A stretch of DNA of 64,000 bases from Comamonas sp. NLF-1-9 (GCF_019195435.1 NZ_CP078069.1:1054001-1118000); one strand, 5' to 3'. Counted from the first letter of the stretch, positions 51,707 to 60,805 are shown. Numbers and translations are program-made. The notes: generated by a model not told the origin, from the sequence alone.

Positions 51707-53827
51707 TCAATCGGGAATGGCAATGGTCCCGCCGCTCACGGTGATCGCGTCGGCCGCGGCCGGAGTGGCGGCGATGGACGGCAGATTGGCCGCGGTGATC
51801 GCCGGGGCGCTGCCCGGCGCACCGCCCCGCGCCACGGTGCGCACCACCTGGCTGGCGGGCAGCGGCTTGCCCGTCGCGAGGTTGGCGTAGACCGCATCCA
51901 GCGCTTCATTCAGGTAGACATGCAGCGGCACGTAGCGGCTGTCGTAACCCGGCAGGATGGTCGGCAGGCCGATGAAGCTGTCGAAGTGCTGCGCGTTCGT
52001 CACTTCGATGTAGCGCAGATTGCTCGACTTGCCCTCGACCTTGCCGTTGAGCGCGACATAGGGGCGCGAGGTGTGGTTGACCGGCAGCAACGCATCAGCG
52101 CGCCCGTGCACGATGATCGCGGGCTTGCCGTGCAGGTTGCCGCTGCGCTGTGTCTCCTGCATGCCGGCCTGCAGCGCCTTGGCACTGGTGCTGGTACCGG
52201 TCACGAGCTCGCGCAGGCACAGCGCGCCTTCCAGGTTCCAGTCGAAGCTGCCGTTGGACGACATCGAGAGGAAGTCGCGTGCGGCGCCGAGCTTGCCGTT
52301 GTTGTTCACCAGATTGATGCCGCCAGACGGCGGCACGCCGTTGCCGGTGGCGAACATGCCCGCAAGCGCCAGCGGGGGCAGCGCGTTCACCGCGCCCGTG
52401 GCCGCCGTGGAGGCGTAGCTGAAACCGCACAGCTTGTCCTTGACGCTGGCGCGCGCCAGAGCGTTGGCAAAGGTCACGGCCACCGCAGGCGCAACCTCGA
52501 AGGCCGCAAGCGAGGCGTGCAGCACCCTGGATTCCGGCGTCCAGCCATAGCCCTCCAGCTTCTGCAGCGCCTCTTCGGCTTGGGCCTCGGTGCTGCTGGC
52601 CGTGAGCAGCCCGGCGGCCTTGAGCGAGGCGCAGCGGTTGGGCGCGATCGGCAGCGCCTTGGTCGCAAAGCCTGCGGCAAAACCGGCGGCAAACGGCGCA
52701 CTCGCCTGCGACGGCGCCAGCGCCGCGCAGGCCTGGTAGAGGTTGGCCACCGTGGTGAAGTCGACCAGGTTCTTGCCGGTAACGGCGATGGTGGTGGCGC
52801 CGCGCTGCACCGTCACGCCGGCGTTGGCGGGCATCTCGATGGCCGGCTCGGACACCGCCACGCCGCTGATCAGGCCTTGCGTATCCAGCTCGGCCGCCGC
52901 AATCGCGGCGCCGCCGCCGTTGGAGATGCTGGACGCAATGGTGATGGTGTTGGCCGGAGTGAAGGTCTTCAGGCGCTTGCCGTCCTGCACCTTGCCGTAG
53001 CGCTCGTTGAGCACCCAGTAGGCGAATTCCACTGCGCGCAGCGTGCTGCGGCCCCAGTCCTTCTCGGGGTTTTGCTGCGAATGCGCGTGCTTGAAGGCGT
53101 AGCGCTTGGGCGTGGCGGCGTTGAACGCGGCCAGATCCGCTGCCGACAGCCCGGCGTTGAAGGCGGCGTTCTTGCCCGCCGCTGCCGCCGTGGTGCGCGT
53201 GCCGTCGATCAGCGGCACGGTGTCGTTTTCCAGGTCGTGCGGCGCAGCGCCCGTGCCCTTGTCGCTGTAGGCGACGGCACAGCCCTTCTTCAGGCCCCAT
53301 TCGCCCGTGGTGATGGCGCCATAGACGCCGCGCGAACCCGACGCGGTGGCGGTGATGATGCAAGGCTTGGCCGGATCGAAGCTGTCGGGCACCTGCACCA
53401 TCAGCGTGACGTTCTGGCGCCCGCTGCCATCATCGGCGAAGGCGATGGTTTCGGTGCCCCCGACCAGGCCCTCGCCGCTCGTGACCTTGCCCTGCGCATC
53501 GACGTTGGGGCCGTAGAAGCTGCCGTAGCCGCCCGCCGCCGTCATGTCGAGCATGGCGCGGTAGTTGTTGTAGATGGCGCTGCGGCGCAGCTCGGCGGCA
53601 GTGGGGTTCAGCGGATCGGCATACGCCGGCGCAACGGCCGAAGCCAGGCCGCTCTTGCCCAGGCCCGCCGTCAGCAAATCATCACGCACGCCGTCATAGG
53701 CCATGCTGCGCACCTCGCCCAGCCAGACAGGTTTCACGTTCCAGTCGAAGTTGTCTCCCCCGCCACAAGCGCTCAGCGCCGCCATGGCCACAGCGGCGGG
53801 CGCCGCCAGTCGAATCACGTTCTTCAT
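51707..53827 (-). CDS. D-(-)-3-hydroxybutyrate oligomer hydrolase, lipoprotein
   Basis: The 706-residue protein matches the 3HB-oligomer hydrolase family (Ralstonia OHB hydrolase and PhaY2 of Cupriavidus), which cleaves soluble 3-hydroxybutyrate oligomers released by PHB depolymerases. The nucleophile site is SSISNGGGA (Ser302). KPAIIVHGRADALLPVNHTSRP and VTNAQHFDSF carry the likely acid and His. The signal peptide ends in a lipobox, LSAC (Cys21), so the protein is lipid-anchored, at the outer membrane or periplasm. It lies 51 bp behind livM on the same strand. This fits uptake and use of external oligomers or monomers, in a cell that also makes PHB. Confidence 0.9.
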   Translation of the reverse strand: MKNVIRLAAPAAVAMAALSACGGGDNFDWNVKPVWLGEVRSMAYDGVRDDLLTAGLGKSGLASAVAPAYADPLNPTAAELRRSAIYNNYRAMLDMTAAGGYGSFYGPNVDAQGKVTSGEGLVGGTETIAFADDGSGRQNVTLMVQVPDSFDPAKPCIITATASGSRGVYGAITTGEWGLKKGCAVAYSDKGTGAAPHDLENDTVPLIDGTRTTAAAAGKNAAFNAGLSAADLAAFNAATPKRYAFKHAHSQQNPEKDWGRSTLRAVEFAYWVLNERYGKVQDGKRLKTFTPANTITIASSISNGGGAAIAAAELDTQGLISGVAVSEPAIEMPANAGVTVQRGATTIAVTGKNLVDFTTVANLYQACAALAPSQASAPFAAGFAAGFATKALPIAPNRCASLKAAGLLTASSTEAQAEEALQKLEGYGWTPESRVLHASLAAFEVAPAVAVTFANALARASVKDKLCGFSYASTAATGAVNALPPLALAGMFATGNGVPPSGGINLVNNNGKLGAARDFLSMSSNGSFDWNLEGALCLRELVTGTSTSAKALQAGMQETQRSGNLHGKPAIIVHGRADALLPVNHTSRPYVALNGKVEGKSSNLRYIEVTNAQHFDSFIGLPTILPGYDSRYVPLHVYLNEALDAVYANLATGKPLPASQVVRTVARGGAPGSAPAITAANLPSIAATPAAADAITVSGGTIAIPD

Positions 53828-53878
53828 GGGTCTTGTCTCCGTTTGAGGTGATGAATGGACACACAGGGAAGCACACGA

Positions 53879-54943
53879 TCAAGGCAGGCGCGCAGCGCGC
53901 AGCCGCCCCACCACGCCGGTGGGAAAGTAATAAACCGAGAGCACGAAGAGCAGCCCCAGCCAGAGCAGCCAGCGGTCGGGCGAGAGCAGCGCGGAGAGCC
54001 AGGGCAGCGCGCTCACCGCCTCGCTCGCCAGGCGCAGCAGGTCTTGCAGATAGCTTTGCGCGACCATGAAGAGCACCGCGCCGATGGCCGCGCCGTAGAT
54101 CGTGCCCATGCCGCCGATCACGACGATGAGCAGCACGTCCATCATGATCTCGAAGGACAGCGAGGTTTCCGGCCCGTTGTAGCGCAGCCACAGCGCCAGC
54201 ATGCAGCCCGCGAGCGTCGCGAACAGCGCCGAGATCACGCTCGAGAGCGTGCGATAGACCACCACGCGGTAGCCGATCGCCTCGGCGCGAAATTCGTTCT
54301 CGCGGATGGCCTGCAGCACGCGCCCGAAGGGTGAATTCACCACGCGCAGCATGGCCAGCATCAACACCAGCGCGCAGACGAAGAGCAGGTAGTAGCAGAA
54401 GATCTTTCCGTCGATGTCCACGCCGAGGAAGGGGTTCTCGAACGGCTCAAAGCTCGGGGAGAGCAGCTCGGGGATCTTGAAGCTCAGGCCGTCCTCGCCG
54501 CCGGTGAAATCCGACAGCTGCGAGGCCAGCGTCTGGAAGGCCGCCGCCACCGCCAGCGTGATCATCGCGAAGAAGATCGCCCGCACGCGCAGCGAAAACA
54601 GCCCTATCAGCAGCGACAGCACCAGCGACACCGCCAGCGCCGCCAGCGTGCCCAGCGCCAGCGCGCCCCAGGTCGGCCCCAGGCGCGTCGTCGCGATCGC
54701 GATACCGTAGGCGCCGATGCCGAAGAACATGGTGTGGGCAAAGCTCACGATGCCGGTGTAGCCCAGCAGCAGGTCAAAACTTGCCACCAGCACGGCAAAC
54801 ACCAGCACCTTGGCCGCTACGTTGAGCGCCTTCACGCCGGGGAACACGAAGGGCGCAAGCAGCAGCCCGACAAACACCGCCAGCAGAATCACCGCCAGCA
54901 CGCGGCTGCGCGGAAGGTCGCCCGAGAAGATGCGTTGCAACAT
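53879..54943 (-). CDS. livM: branched-chain-type amino-acid ABC transporter permease LivM
   Basis: The 354-residue permease has about ten helices and the family motifs LLLGYTGIVSFAHTMFFGIG, RVLQAIRENEFRAEAIGYRV (EAA-like loop facing the ATPase) and VVIGGMGTIYGAAIGAVLF. It forms the membrane pore with LivH. It starts 15 bp after livH stops. The ligand of Liv-type systems ranges over branched-chain amino acids, amides, urea and aromatic or hydroxy acids and is set by the binding protein, so the specificity here is open. Confidence 0.92.
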   Translation of the reverse strand: MLQRIFSGDLPRSRVLAVILLAVFVGLLLAPFVFPGVKALNVAAKVLVFAVLVASFDLLLGYTGIVSFAHTMFFGIGAYGIAIATTRLGPTWGALALGTLAALAVSLVLSLLIGLFSLRVRAIFFAMITLAVAAAFQTLASQLSDFTGGEDGLSFKIPELLSPSFEPFENPFLGVDIDGKIFCYYLLFVCALVLMLAMLRVVNSPFGRVLQAIRENEFRAEAIGYRVVVYRTLSSVISALFATLAGCMLALWLRYNGPETSLSFEIMMDVLLIVVIGGMGTIYGAAIGAVLFMVAQSYLQDLLRLASEAVSALPWLSALLSPDRWLLWLGLLFVLSVYYFPTGVVGRLRAARLP

Positions 54944-54958
54944 GGCCCTGCCCCTTGC

Positions 54959-55942
54959 TCAGCGCTCGGTCAGCGGATAGACGCCGCGCGGGCGCCACAG
55001 CAAGATGGCGACCATCAGCGCGATGTTGGAAAACAGCGCCACCTTCGGCAGCAGAAAGCCGGTGTAGTTGGCCATCAGGCCCACCAGCAGCGCCCCGATC
55101 AGCGCCCCGCCGGTACTGCCCAGACCGCCGATGATGAGCACGATGAAGATCAATATCGTCACCTCGTTGCCCATCTGCGGCACCACGCTCTGCTGGTACA
55201 GCCCCCACATCACGCCGCCCAGGCCGGCGAGCGCGCTGCCCGCGACGAACACGCCGACGAACAGGCGGCGAATGCGGTAACCCAGCGCCTCGACCATCTC
55301 GCCGTCCTGCACGCCGGCGCGTATCAGCAGGCCCACCTTGGTGCGCGAGAGCACCCAGAGCAGCGCGGCAAAGACGATGAGGCCGACCACCACCGCGACC
55401 AGCCGATACTTTTCGATCGCCGCATCGCCGATGAGCAGCGAGCCGCGCATGCCCATGGGCAGCGGCAGCGGAATCTGCTGCGGCCCCCAGACGACCTTGA
55501 TCAGCTCTTCGCCGATGATCATGCCGCCCATGGTGATCAATATCTGCTTGAGATGGTCGCCATAGACCGGGCGCACCAGAAAGCGCTCGAAGGCGATGCC
55601 CACGGCCCCCGCCACCAGCATGGCCACGACCATCGCGGGCAGCACCGCCAGCAGGTTGCGCCACAGCTCGCCCGAGCCGGTCCAGTCGCCCATCAGCCCG
55701 AGCACGCTGCTGGCAACGAAGGCCCCGAGTGCGATGAACACGCCGTGGCCGAAATTGAGCACGTCCATCAGGCCGAAGATCAGCGTCAGGCCGGAGGCGA
55801 TGATGAAGACGATCATGCCCATGGCCAGCCCCGCCACGGTGAGCGTGAGCCAGGTCGAGGGCGAACCGATCAGCGGCAGCCCCACGAGCGCCAGCAGCGG
55901 CACCAGCGCAAGCGGCTTCCAGTCGAGCTCGCCGGTCTTCAT
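54959..55942 (-). CDS. livH: branched-chain-type amino-acid ABC transporter permease LivH
   Basis: The 327-residue permease has the LivH signature ASGLTLIFGLMDVLNFGHGV and IRAGVQDGEMVEALGYRIRR (cytoplasmic coupling loop). VVPQMGNEVTILIFIVLIIG follows, with LGSTGGALIGALLVGL. The start ATG 55942 (MKTGELDWKPL) follows TCAGGAG (at 55950-55956 on the minus strand). Between it and livF lies a repeat copy (55960-56005), which does not break the operon. Length and helices match LivH. Confidence 0.92.
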   Translation of the reverse strand: MKTGELDWKPLALVPLLALVGLPLIGSPSTWLTLTVAGLAMGMIVFIIASGLTLIFGLMDVLNFGHGVFIALGAFVASSVLGLMGDWTGSGELWRNLLAVLPAMVVAMLVAGAVGIAFERFLVRPVYGDHLKQILITMGGMIIGEELIKVVWGPQQIPLPLPMGMRGSLLIGDAAIEKYRLVAVVVGLIVFAALLWVLSRTKVGLLIRAGVQDGEMVEALGYRIRRLFVGVFVAGSALAGLGGVMWGLYQQSVVPQMGNEVTILIFIVLIIGGLGSTGGALIGALLVGLMANYTGFLLPKVALFSNIALMVAILLWRPRGVYPLTER

Positions 55943-55957
55943 GCGGCTGCTCCTGAT

Positions 55958-56005
55958 GTGATAGCTGTCAGCGCTTGCTGCACAAGGGCTGGAGCCCGAT
56001 TTTGC
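55958..56005 (+). repeat. GATAGCTG repeat between livF and livH
   Basis: A near-consensus copy, GATAGCTGTCAGCGCTTGC, then CACAAGGGCTGGAGCCCGAT and TTT. It sits inside the liv operon in a 70-bp gap. Confidence 0.9.
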
Positions 56006-56012
56006 TTGCAAT

Positions 56013-56738
56013 TCATAAGGACAGCCCCAGCAGCGAGCGCTGCAGCGCCTCGTCCTGCGCCAGTTGCGCCATGGGTCCGGCGTGCACCACGCGGCCGTTG
56101 TCCATGACCGCCACGCCATCGCCGAGCTTGCGGGCGAAGCGGATGTTCTGCTCCACCAGCAAAATGCTCACGCCACCCTGCTTGAGCTGCTCGAAGGCGG
56201 CAATCATGTTGTTGATGATGGCCGGCGCCAGGCCTTTGCTCGGCTCGTCGACGATGAGCAGATCGCGCGGCTCGACGATGGCGCGCGCCACGGCCACCAT
56301 CTGCTTTTGCCCGCCCGAGAGCTTGCCCGCCGCCTGGTTCCAGAACTTTTGCACCGCCGGGAACATGCCGAAGATCCACTGCAGGCGCTCGCCATCCATT
56401 TGCGTGGCGTTCGCCGCCCCGCGCGCGGCCAGCAGCAGGTTCTCCTTGACCGTGAGGTCGGCAAAGATGCCCATGTTCTCGGGCACGTAGGCAATGTTGC
56501 GCTGCGCGATGCGCGGGGTATCGAGCCGGGTGATGTCCTCGCCGCCCAGCCGTATGCTGCCTTGCGAGGCACGCCACAAGCCCATGATGGTGCGCAGTGT
56601 CGTCGTCTTGCCCGCGCCATTACGCCCGAGCAGCAGCGTGACTTGCCCGCGCGGCACCACCAGGTCCACGCCGTGCAGGATGTGGTAGGCGCCGATGTGG
56701 GTGTGCACGCCCGAGAGTTCCAGCAGCACGTCGCTCAT
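56013..56738 (-). CDS. livF: branched-chain-type ABC transporter ATPase LivF
   Basis: The 241-residue ATPase has Walker A GRNGAGKTT, signature LSGGQKQMV and Walker B LLIVDEPSKGLAP, with the LivF hallmarks AYVPENMGIFADLTVKENL and SILLVEQNIRFA. It pairs with LivG. The start ATG 56738 follows GGAGCAGCC. The gap to livG (57627-56857) carries a C-rich palindromic repeat. Confidence 0.93.
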   Translation of the reverse strand: MSDVLLELSGVHTHIGAYHILHGVDLVVPRGQVTLLLGRNGAGKTTTLRTIMGLWRASQGSIRLGGEDITRLDTPRIAQRNIAYVPENMGIFADLTVKENLLLAARGAANATQMDGERLQWIFGMFPAVQKFWNQAAGKLSGGQKQMVAVARAIVEPRDLLIVDEPSKGLAPAIINNMIAAFEQLKQGGVSILLVEQNIRFARKLGDGVAVMDNGRVVHAGPMAQLAQDEALQRSLLGLSL

Positions 56739-56743
56739 GGCTG

Positions 56744-56843
56744 CTCCTCCCTCCCCCGCTGGGGGAGGGCCGGGGCGGGGGCCAGCGGGACCGTGGACGC
56801 GGCGGCGGCCCCCATCCCTGCCTTCCCCCAAAGGGGGAAGGAG
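56744..56843. repeat. C-rich palindromic intergenic repeat, copy C
   Basis: TCCTCCCTCCCCCGCTGGGG begins the left arm and GGGGCGGGGGCCAGCGG the core. The end reads CCTTCCCCCAAAGGGGGAAG. It is a close match to copy B and lies between livG and livF. Confidence 0.87.
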
Positions 56844-56856
56844 TCAAAATCTGCGC

Positions 56857-57627
56857 TCATGCAGCCTCCTCCTCGGCGCCCACGCCCAGGTAAGCCTGCT
56901 GCACCACGGGCGAGGCAATCACCTCGGCCGGCGCGCCGTCGGCCACGAGCTGGCCATTGGTCAGCACGATGATGCGATCGGCCAGCTCGCGCACCACGTC
57001 CATCTTGTGCTCAACGAGCAAAATGGTCTTGCTCTTGTCCTTTTTCAGCGCGCGGATCAGGTTCAGGATCACCGGCGCTTCGTCGTGGCTCATGCCGGCC
57101 GTGGGCTCGTCAAACATGTAGACCTGCGGCTGCAGCGCCATCAAGAGCGCCACTTCCAGCTTGCGCTGGTCGCCGTGCGGCAGGCTCGCGGCGGCATCGT
57201 CGCGCCGCTCCCAGAGCGCCACGCTGCGCAGAATCTCCCCGGCCCGGCGGGTCAGCGCGCCGTGGTCGCTCCAGATGCTCCACAGGTTCAGGCCGCGGCG
57301 GTGCGGCCCGCGCTGCATGGCCTGCACCGCCAGGCGCACGTTCTCCAGCACCGGCAGATTGGGAAACAGGTTGGTCAGCTGAAACGCCCTGCCCAGGCCC
57401 GCACGCGCGCGCTCCGACGGGGCCAGCGCGCTCAGATCGCGCCCGTTCAGGTGCACGCTGCCGCTGCTGGCCTTGAGCTGGCCAGAGATCAGATTGAAGT
57501 AGGTGGTCTTGCCCGCGCCATTGGGCCCGACGATGGCCGTGAGCGTGCCCGGCGCAAAACGGCAGGACACCGCATCGACGGCCACATGGCCGCCAAAGCG
57601 TATCGTCAGGTCGCGGGTTTCAAGCAT
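56857..57627 (-). CDS. livG: branched-chain-type ABC transporter ATPase LivG
   Basis: The 256-residue ATPase has Walker A GPNGAGKTT, a signature region of LPHGDQRKLEV type (typical degenerate LivG signature), Walker B VYMFDEPTAGMSHDE and ILLVEHKMDVV. LGRAFQLTNLFPNLPVLENV is the LivG Q-loop region. The ATG 57627 begins MLETRDLTIRFGG. It follows the binding-protein gene by 148 bp, most of which is a C-rich repeat. Confidence 0.92.
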   Translation of the reverse strand: MLETRDLTIRFGGHVAVDAVSCRFAPGTLTAIVGPNGAGKTTYFNLISGQLKASSGSVHLNGRDLSALAPSERARAGLGRAFQLTNLFPNLPVLENVRLAVQAMQRGPHRRGLNLWSIWSDHGALTRRAGEILRSVALWERRDDAAASLPHGDQRKLEVALLMALQPQVYMFDEPTAGMSHDEAPVILNLIRALKKDKSKTILLVEHKMDVVRELADRIIVLTNGQLVADGAPAEVIASPVVQQAYLGVGAEEEAA

Positions 57628-57648
57628 GAAAGGCAGCAGGACAGTTGG

Positions 57649-57768
57649 CTCCTTCCCCCGCTGGGGGAAGGTTGGGCTGGGGACGTTCGGCCGGTCGGCG
57701 CGGTGACGTGGTGGGATACACAGGCGCGGCTGCCCCTACCACGGCCCTCCCCCGGAGGGGGAGGGAGC
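57649..57768. repeat. C-rich palindromic intergenic repeat, copy D (longer, diverged centre)
   Basis: The left arm is CTCCTTCCCCCGCTGGGGGA and the right arm CCCTCCCCCGGAGGGGGAGG. The central about 80 bp differ from the other copies. It lies between the binding-protein gene and livG. Confidence 0.8.
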
Positions 57769-57775
57769 AGCAGCA

Positions 57776-58966
57776 TCAGCGCTTGTTGCGGATCGGAATC
57801 TGCATTTCCTCGGGCTTGATCTCGCGCACCAGCTCGGGCACGCCCCAGGCGAAGGCCGGGTCGTCCTTGATGCGGAAGTGGTACATGCTCTGCATGGCCT
57901 GGTGGTCTTCGCGCCGGAAGGTCATCGTGCCCTTGGGCGTCTCGAAGCTCATGCCTTCCATGGTCTTGATGAGCTTGTTGGTAGCGGTGTCGCCGCCGGT
58001 CTTCTTCAGCGCGGTGACTATGGCCATGGCGGCCGAGAAACCGCCGGCGGTGAAGAAGTCCGGCGGGCTCTTGAACTCCTTGTAGTGCATCGCGACCATG
58101 GCGTCGTTCACCGGGTTCTTCGGGATGCCGAAGTAGTAGTAGGTTGCGCCCTCCATGCCCGGGAAGTTCTTGTAGGCGGCCATGGCCGGCAGGATGTTGC
58201 CGCCGGTGAACACCTCGATGCCGTAGCGCTTCTTCAGGTCTTGCGCGGCCAGGGCGTTGAAGGGCGGCGTGCCGCCGGCCCAGATGACCTCGATGGCCTT
58301 GCGTCCAGGCTTGTCCTTGAGCACGTCCACCAGGCGCTGGATGCCGGCGGTGAAGTCGGTGGTGGTCTGCGGCAGGTATTCCTCATGCACGATTTTTGCG
58401 TGCTTGAGCGCGTCCTTGAAGGCTTTGACGCCGTCGCGCCCGAAGGCGTAGTCCTGCGCCAGCGTGGCCACGGAGACGCCGTCCTTGTCCATCGCCACCG
58501 CGTTGCTGATCGCGTCCTGGCTGGAGTTGCGCCCCGTGCGGAAGATGTACTTGTTCCACTTGTCGCCGGTGATGGCATCGGCCACGGCGGGCTCGACCAG
58601 CAGGATCTTCTTGTATTCCTCGGCCACCGGCAGCATGGCCAGGGCCACGCCCGAGCTCGTCGGGCCCACGGCCAGATCCACCTTGTCGTCGGCATAGGCC
58701 GCGGCCAGCAGGCTCTTGCCCAGGTCGGGCTTGCCCTGGTCGTCCTTCTCGATGACCACGATCTTGCGCCCGTCTATGCTCATGCTGCCCTGCGTGGCGT
58801 AGTTCAGCCCCATCATCAGCCCGGTTTGCGTCTGCTTGCCATAGGCCTCCAGCGGGCCGGTCTTGCTGTAGACGTGGGCTATGCGGATGTCCTTGGATTG
58901 GCTGAATGCCGGCAAACCGACGGCGGTGGCAAGTGCGGCCAGGGCGACCAGGGTACGACGTTGCAT
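57776..58966 (-). CDS. branched-chain-type ABC transporter substrate-binding protein (LivK-like)
   Basis: The 396-residue periplasmic protein has a signal peptide (MQRRTLVALAALATAVGLPA, then FS). The mature part is a two-lobed Peripla_BP_6 domain (IRIAHVYSKTGPLEAYGKQT, then GPTSSGVALAMLPVAEEYKK). Features such as TLAQDYAFGRDGVKAFKDAL are general for the family. It sets the ligand of the transporter, which may be a branched-chain amino acid, a short-chain hydroxy acid or an aromatic acid. The start ATG 58966 is set by the signal peptide. It is the first liv gene, downstream of an acyl-CoA ligase gene. Confidence 0.9.
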   Translation of the reverse strand: MQRRTLVALAALATAVGLPAFSQSKDIRIAHVYSKTGPLEAYGKQTQTGLMMGLNYATQGSMSIDGRKIVVIEKDDQGKPDLGKSLLAAAYADDKVDLAVGPTSSGVALAMLPVAEEYKKILLVEPAVADAITGDKWNKYIFRTGRNSSQDAISNAVAMDKDGVSVATLAQDYAFGRDGVKAFKDALKHAKIVHEEYLPQTTTDFTAGIQRLVDVLKDKPGRKAIEVIWAGGTPPFNALAAQDLKKRYGIEVFTGGNILPAMAAYKNFPGMEGATYYYFGIPKNPVNDAMVAMHYKEFKSPPDFFTAGGFSAAMAIVTALKKTGGDTATNKLIKTMEGMSFETPKGTMTFRREDHQAMQSMYHFRIKDDPAFAWGVPELVREIKPEEMQIPIRNKR

Positions 58967-59079
58967 GAGAGAGCCTCCTGTATGGGATGGCAGATGCCAA
59001 TGCACGAGCCGTGCCAGGCCCAGGCTGCCCGGAAAACGCCGGGTTCTTGGCTTGCAATGTCTCTCAATCAGACGATGTC

Positions 59080-59104
59080 GTGTTCACAATCAAGACATTT
59101 GTCT
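59080..59104. promoter_or_regulatory. dyads upstream of the LivK-like gene
   Basis: GTG-TT-CAC (59080-59087) and AGACA-TT-TGTCT (59093-59104) are adjacent perfect inverted repeats. A further TGTCT/GGACA pair (59100-59116) overlaps them. They lie 114-138 bp before the start at 58966, in a relatively AT-rich stretch. They are possible operator sites for the liv operon, regulator unknown. Confidence 0.4.
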
Positions 59105-59136
59105 GCAATTCGGACACTCTGCTCACAAGGCGGGCT

Positions 59137-60714
59137 TTAGTCCGGCACGACGCCGGAGCGCATCTGGCGCTCCAGCTCATGGCGCATGATCTTGCCCGTG
59201 GTGCTGCGCGGCAGGAAATCGTCCTGCACGAAGTGCACTTCCCTGGGCACCTTGTAGCCGGCGATCTGCGCGCGGCACAGCTCGGTCAGCGCCTGTGCGG
59301 TGAGCGAGGCGTCCTTGCGCACCACGTAGGCGACGGGCACCTCGCCCCATTGGGCGTCGGGGCGGCGCACCACCACCGCGTCGGCCACGCGCGGCTCGGT
59401 CAGCAGCACGCGCTCGATCTCGGCGGGGTAGATGTTCTCGCCGCCGGACTTGATCAGGTATTTGCGCCGATCCACGAAGGACAGCGTGCCGTCCGGGTTG
59501 CGCACGAACACGTCGCCCATGTGAAACCAGCCGCCGCGAAAGTCCTCGGCATTGGCCTCGGGGTTGTTCCAGTAGCCGGAAAACAGCGTGGGGCCGCGCA
59601 TCGCCAGCTCGCCCGGCTCGCCGTCGGCCACCTCGCGGTCGTCGGCATCCACCAGCTTGATGCGGCAAAAGCTGCTCTGGATCTTGTTCAGGCTGGCGGG
59701 CACATGGCCGACCGCGATGGTGTGGCGCGTGGCCGGCGGCAGCCCGGTCTCGGTCGAGCCAAAGGTGTTCAGATAGGGCGCGCCCACGAGGCGCGTGACC
59801 TCGGCAATCTGCTCACGCGGCACCAGATCGGCCATCACGCCGACCCAGCGCATGCCGGCCACCGGCTGGCCGCTGGCGCGCAAGGCGTCCAGAAAGGGCC
59901 CGATCATGCCGGGCATGAGCGTGAAGCGCGCCAGGCGCTCGCACACCGCGATCCGCGCCAGCTCCGGCGCGTCAAACCCGTCGGTGACGATCACCTTCGC
60001 GCCCTGGATCAGCGTCATGAACACCGTGTCGGTGGAGACCATGTGAAACAGCGGCGCCCAGGCGACGAAATGCTCGTCGGGCGTGCTCGGCAGGTCGATC
60101 ATCTGGTTCTGCGCGCGCGCGATCTCGGCGCGCTGGCTGATCAGCGCCCCCTTGGGCATGCCGGTGGTGCCGCTGGTGTAGAGGATGACCACGCCGTCCT
60201 CGGGCTCGCATTCGTCGGGCACGGCGTCAGCGCTCTGAACGGCAAGCGCTGCTTCGTATTCAGCGCCGAAGCTCAGGCTGGGCGCCAGCTCAGCGTAGCG
60301 TGCGGCAATGTCGGCATGGCGCGCCGAGGCATGGATGAGTTTGGGCGTGACCAGGCTCAGGCAGTGGTGCAGCTCGCGCTCGGCCAGGCGCCAGTTCTGG
60401 CAGGCGGCAATCACGCCGAGCTTGGCCGCAGCGACCAGCACCTCGACGTATTCCAGGCAGTTCTGCGCGAGCACCGCCACCCGGTCGCCCCGCCCTATGC
60501 CGCGCGACATCCAGTAGCGGCACAGGCGGTTGCTGCGCGCATCCAGCTCGGCGTAGCTCCATTGGTGCTCGCCCTGCTGCAGCGCGATGCGCTCAGGGCC
60601 CATGCGCACGCTCAACGCAAAAAGTGCGCCCAGCGTCAGGCCAGAGGCCTGGCGCGCAAGTTCAAAATCCACCGGCGACGCGGCCTGCTGCTCGGGCATC
60701 TCTTTGTCTCGCAT
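59137..60714 (-). CDS. AMP-dependent acyl-CoA ligase
   Basis: The 525-residue adenylate-forming enzyme has the P-loop VVILYTSGTTGMPKGA, the A5 motif YLNTFGSTETG, A8 HMGDVFVRNPDG and A10 PRSTTGKIMRHE with the catalytic Lys. It activates a carboxylic acid to its CoA ester with ATP. The group includes fatty-acid, benzoate and short-chain ligases, and the acid is not known. The start ATG 60714 (MRDKEMPEQQ) is taken, and 60699 is an alternative. It lies 170 bp upstream of the Liv binding-protein gene on the same strand, suggesting that the transporter brings in its substrate. A diverged repeat-like stretch (60221-60262) lies inside the gene. Confidence 0.85.
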   Translation of the reverse strand: MRDKEMPEQQAASPVDFELARQASGLTLGALFALSVRMGPERIALQQGEHQWSYAELDARSNRLCRYWMSRGIGRGDRVAVLAQNCLEYVEVLVAAAKLGVIAACQNWRLAERELHHCLSLVTPKLIHASARHADIAARYAELAPSLSFGAEYEAALAVQSADAVPDECEPEDGVVILYTSGTTGMPKGALISQRAEIARAQNQMIDLPSTPDEHFVAWAPLFHMVSTDTVFMTLIQGAKVIVTDGFDAPELARIAVCERLARFTLMPGMIGPFLDALRASGQPVAGMRWVGVMADLVPREQIAEVTRLVGAPYLNTFGSTETGLPPATRHTIAVGHVPASLNKIQSSFCRIKLVDADDREVADGEPGELAMRGPTLFSGYWNNPEANAEDFRGGWFHMGDVFVRNPDGTLSFVDRRKYLIKSGGENIYPAEIERVLLTEPRVADAVVVRRPDAQWGEVPVAYVVRKDASLTAQALTELCRAQIAGYKVPREVHFVQDDFLPRSTTGKIMRHELERQMRSGVVPD

Positions 60715-60805
60715 TCCAAGTTGACGCCCCGCATCATGCGCCAAAACCCGTCCACGCCAAAGGGCCGGCCCGCGAGCGGCCGCCCTCCGGCGCAGCGACG
60801 GTCAG

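Noticed and set aside
59040..59060. TTGGCTTGCAA as a sigma-54 promoter
   Set aside because: The GG and GC doublets are only 5 bp apart instead of 10.
60221..60262. Diverged repeat-like stretch in the acyl-CoA ligase gene
   Set aside because: Shares AGCGCTTGCC and some spacing on the minus strand, but GATAGCTG is not intact; left as a weak possibility.
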